Shown here: in pieces, positions 63,002 to 64,000 of the stretch
Position numbering within the stretch: position 1 is the first letter of the stretch
How the letters are laid out: the number at the start of each line of letters is the position of its first letter
Origin: an uncultured Sphingomonas sp.
Lineage (GTDB): Bacteria > Pseudomonadota > Alphaproteobacteria > Sphingomonadales > Sphingomonadaceae
Direction of reading: 5' to 3'
Length of the DNA: 64,000 nt
NCBI GenBank assembly: GCA_913775975.1
Contig: CAJYLQ010000013.1
Coordinates: forward strand, 1-64,000
Made by a program: the position numbers and the translations under genes
The notes under the pieces: generated by a model
Databases searched by the model: none
Seen by the model: the letters and a program-made list of their open reading frames with translations, nothing else
What the model was told of the DNA's origin: nothing

Positions 63002-64000
63002 ATGAACGCAGGCAGCAAGAGCGCGGACGTCCTTATCCTCGGCGGCGGGCTGGTGGGCACGACGCTGGCGCTGGCGCTGGATGCGCACGGCCTGACCGCG
63101 ATCGTGGTCGATCCGGCCGATCCGGCGGTGACGCTGGCCCCCGGTTTCGATGGCCGCGCCTCCGCCATCGCGAGCGCCAGCGGACGGATGCTGGATGCGA
63201 TCGGCATCGGCGCGCGGCTGGCGGGGCAGGGCTGCCCGATCGGCCAGATTCGTGTCAGCGACGGGCTGAAGCCGGGGGCGCTCGACTTCGTACCCGACGC
63301 CGACGACGGCAGCCTGGGCGTGATGTACGAGAACAAGGCGATCCGCCGCGCGCTGCACGAGGCCGCGACCGAGGCCGCCGGCATCGACCTGAGGATGCAG
63401 ACGCGCGCGGTGACGGTGGAGCGCGGCGCCGCGGGCGTCCGCGCGACGCTGAGCGACGGGACGCAGGTGGCCGCATCGCTGCTGGTCGCGGCGGAGGGGC
63501 GCAATTCGCCCACCCGCACCGCCGCCGGGATCAACGTGGCGCGCTGGCAGTATGACCACACCGCGATCGTCGGCGCCTTCCACCATGAGCGGCCGCACGG
63601 CAACGTCGCCTACGAGATCTTCTACCCCGCCGGGCCGTTCGCGCTGCTGCCGCTGCCCGACGACGAAATCGGCCATCGCTGCGCGATCGTATGGTCGGTC
63701 CACCGGGAGCATGGCGCGGGGCTGGCCAAACTGTCCGACCGCGCCTTCCTGGCCGAGGCGGAAGCGCGGATGGGCGGGTTTCTGGGCGCATTGTCCGACG
63801 CCAGTCCGCGCTCGACCTATCCGCTCGGCTTTCATCATGCCGCGAAGATCACGGCGGAGCGGCTGGCGCTGGTCGGCGATGCGGGCCACGGCATCCATCC
63901 GATCGCGGGTCAGGGGCTGAACCTGGGCCTGCGCGACGTCGCGACGCTGGCGGAAGTGCTGGTCGAGGGGCGGCGGCTGGGGCTGGAGGCGGGCGACGCG
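63002..64000 (+). CDS. ubiH: UbiH/COQ6-family FAD-dependent hydroxylase (truncated by window end)
   Basis: 333 residues are visible, and the frame is still open at the window end. Residues 9-40 are the FAD-binding start, VLILGGGLVGTTLALALDAH (GxGxxG). RASAIASASGRMLDAIGI and RNSPTRTAAGI are family landmarks; LALVGDAGHGIHPIAGQGLN, then LGLRDV, is the second FAD motif (GD...HP.AGQG.N.G..D), diagnostic for the UbiH/UbiF/UbiI ubiquinone hydroxylases. Which ring position it hydroxylates cannot be told. Divergent from ftsK. Confidence 0.92.
   Translation, partial: MNAGSKSADVLILGGGLVGTTLALALDAHGLTAIVVDPADPAVTLAPGFDGRASAIASASGRMLDAIGIGARLAGQGCPIGQIRVSDGLKPGALDFVPDADDGSLGVMYENKAIRRALHEAATEAAGIDLRMQTRAVTVERGAAGVRATLSDGTQVAASLLVAAEGRNSPTRTAAGINVARWQYDHTAIVGAFHHERPHGNVAYEIFYPAGPFALLPLPDDEIGHRCAIVWSVHREHGAGLAKLSDRAFLAEAEARMGGFLGALSDASPRSTYPLGFHHAAKITAERLALVGDAGHGIHPIAGQGLNLGLRDVATLAEVLVEGRRLGLEAGDA

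Noticed and set aside
60411..63005. 864-codon plus-strand frame opposite ftsK
   Set aside because: Shadow of FtsK codon bias; no recognisable motif or ribosome-binding site.

Overview
This high-GC window looks like a chromosome segment of a Sphingomonas-type alphaproteobacterium. The evidence is the gene neighbourhood ubiH-like / ftsK / lolA / xthA / ribA, a MucR regulator, an HWE-family kinase and the protein style throughout. Everything here is read from sequence and family knowledge; no database search was run.

Layout. (1) 1-3530 is a fragment of a conjugative or integrative element: TraC- and TraD-like accessory proteins, a one-polypeptide nucleotidyltransferase-HEPN protein, an ArdC antirestriction protein with a small sigma-region-4-like partner, three tandem perfect palindromes, and an AlpA-type regulator. 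(2) 3978-14826 is a signalling island: a GAF-GGDEF-EAL protein, two hybrid histidine kinases, an HWE kinase and two single-domain response regulators. The first hybrid kinase (5882-8992) begins with a ParD-antitoxin-like ribbon-helix-helix domain. (3) 15349-16636 holds an HU protein and a cysteine-free MucR, the latter followed by a strong terminator. (4) 17086-53787 is a nearly complete flagellar locus. On the minus strand: flgBCDEFGHIJKL and motAB. On the plus strand: a second stator pair, flgA, flgM, flgN, a lytic transglycosylase, flhA and fliA; then flbD-like, fliEFGHIJKLMNOPQR, flhB and fliDS. fliC and one small exported protein sit on the minus strand between these plus-strand blocks. 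(5) 53795-64000 is housekeeping: ribA, xthA, lolA, a K+-channel-like protein, an Asp/Glu racemase, a MASE1-PAS-GGDEF cyclase, ftsK and a truncated ubiH-like gene.

Regulation. The flagellar locus encodes a sigma-54 activator (FlbD/FleQ-like), sigma-28 (FliA) and its anti-sigma factor FlgM. It also carries matching promoter sequences. Sigma-54 -24/-12 elements lie before flgB, the second motA, the transglycosylase-flhA-fliA operon and fliK. Sigma-28-like elements with the same 15-nt spacer lie before flgM, fliC and fliD. This gives a readable hierarchy: activator, then hook-basal-body and export genes by sigma-54, then filament, cap and FlgM by sigma-28. No chemotaxis genes, flhF/flhG, csrA/fliW or flaF/flbT are present in the window.

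Most notable: the ParD-like/histidine-kinase fusion; two complete stator pairs in one locus; a sigma-54 promoter whose predicted start falls on the start codon of the second motA; a 134-bp nested palindrome filling the fliQ-fliR gap with a diverged partial copy near xthA; a palindrome cluster upstream of ardC; and an L-ring protein with no cysteine to lipidate.
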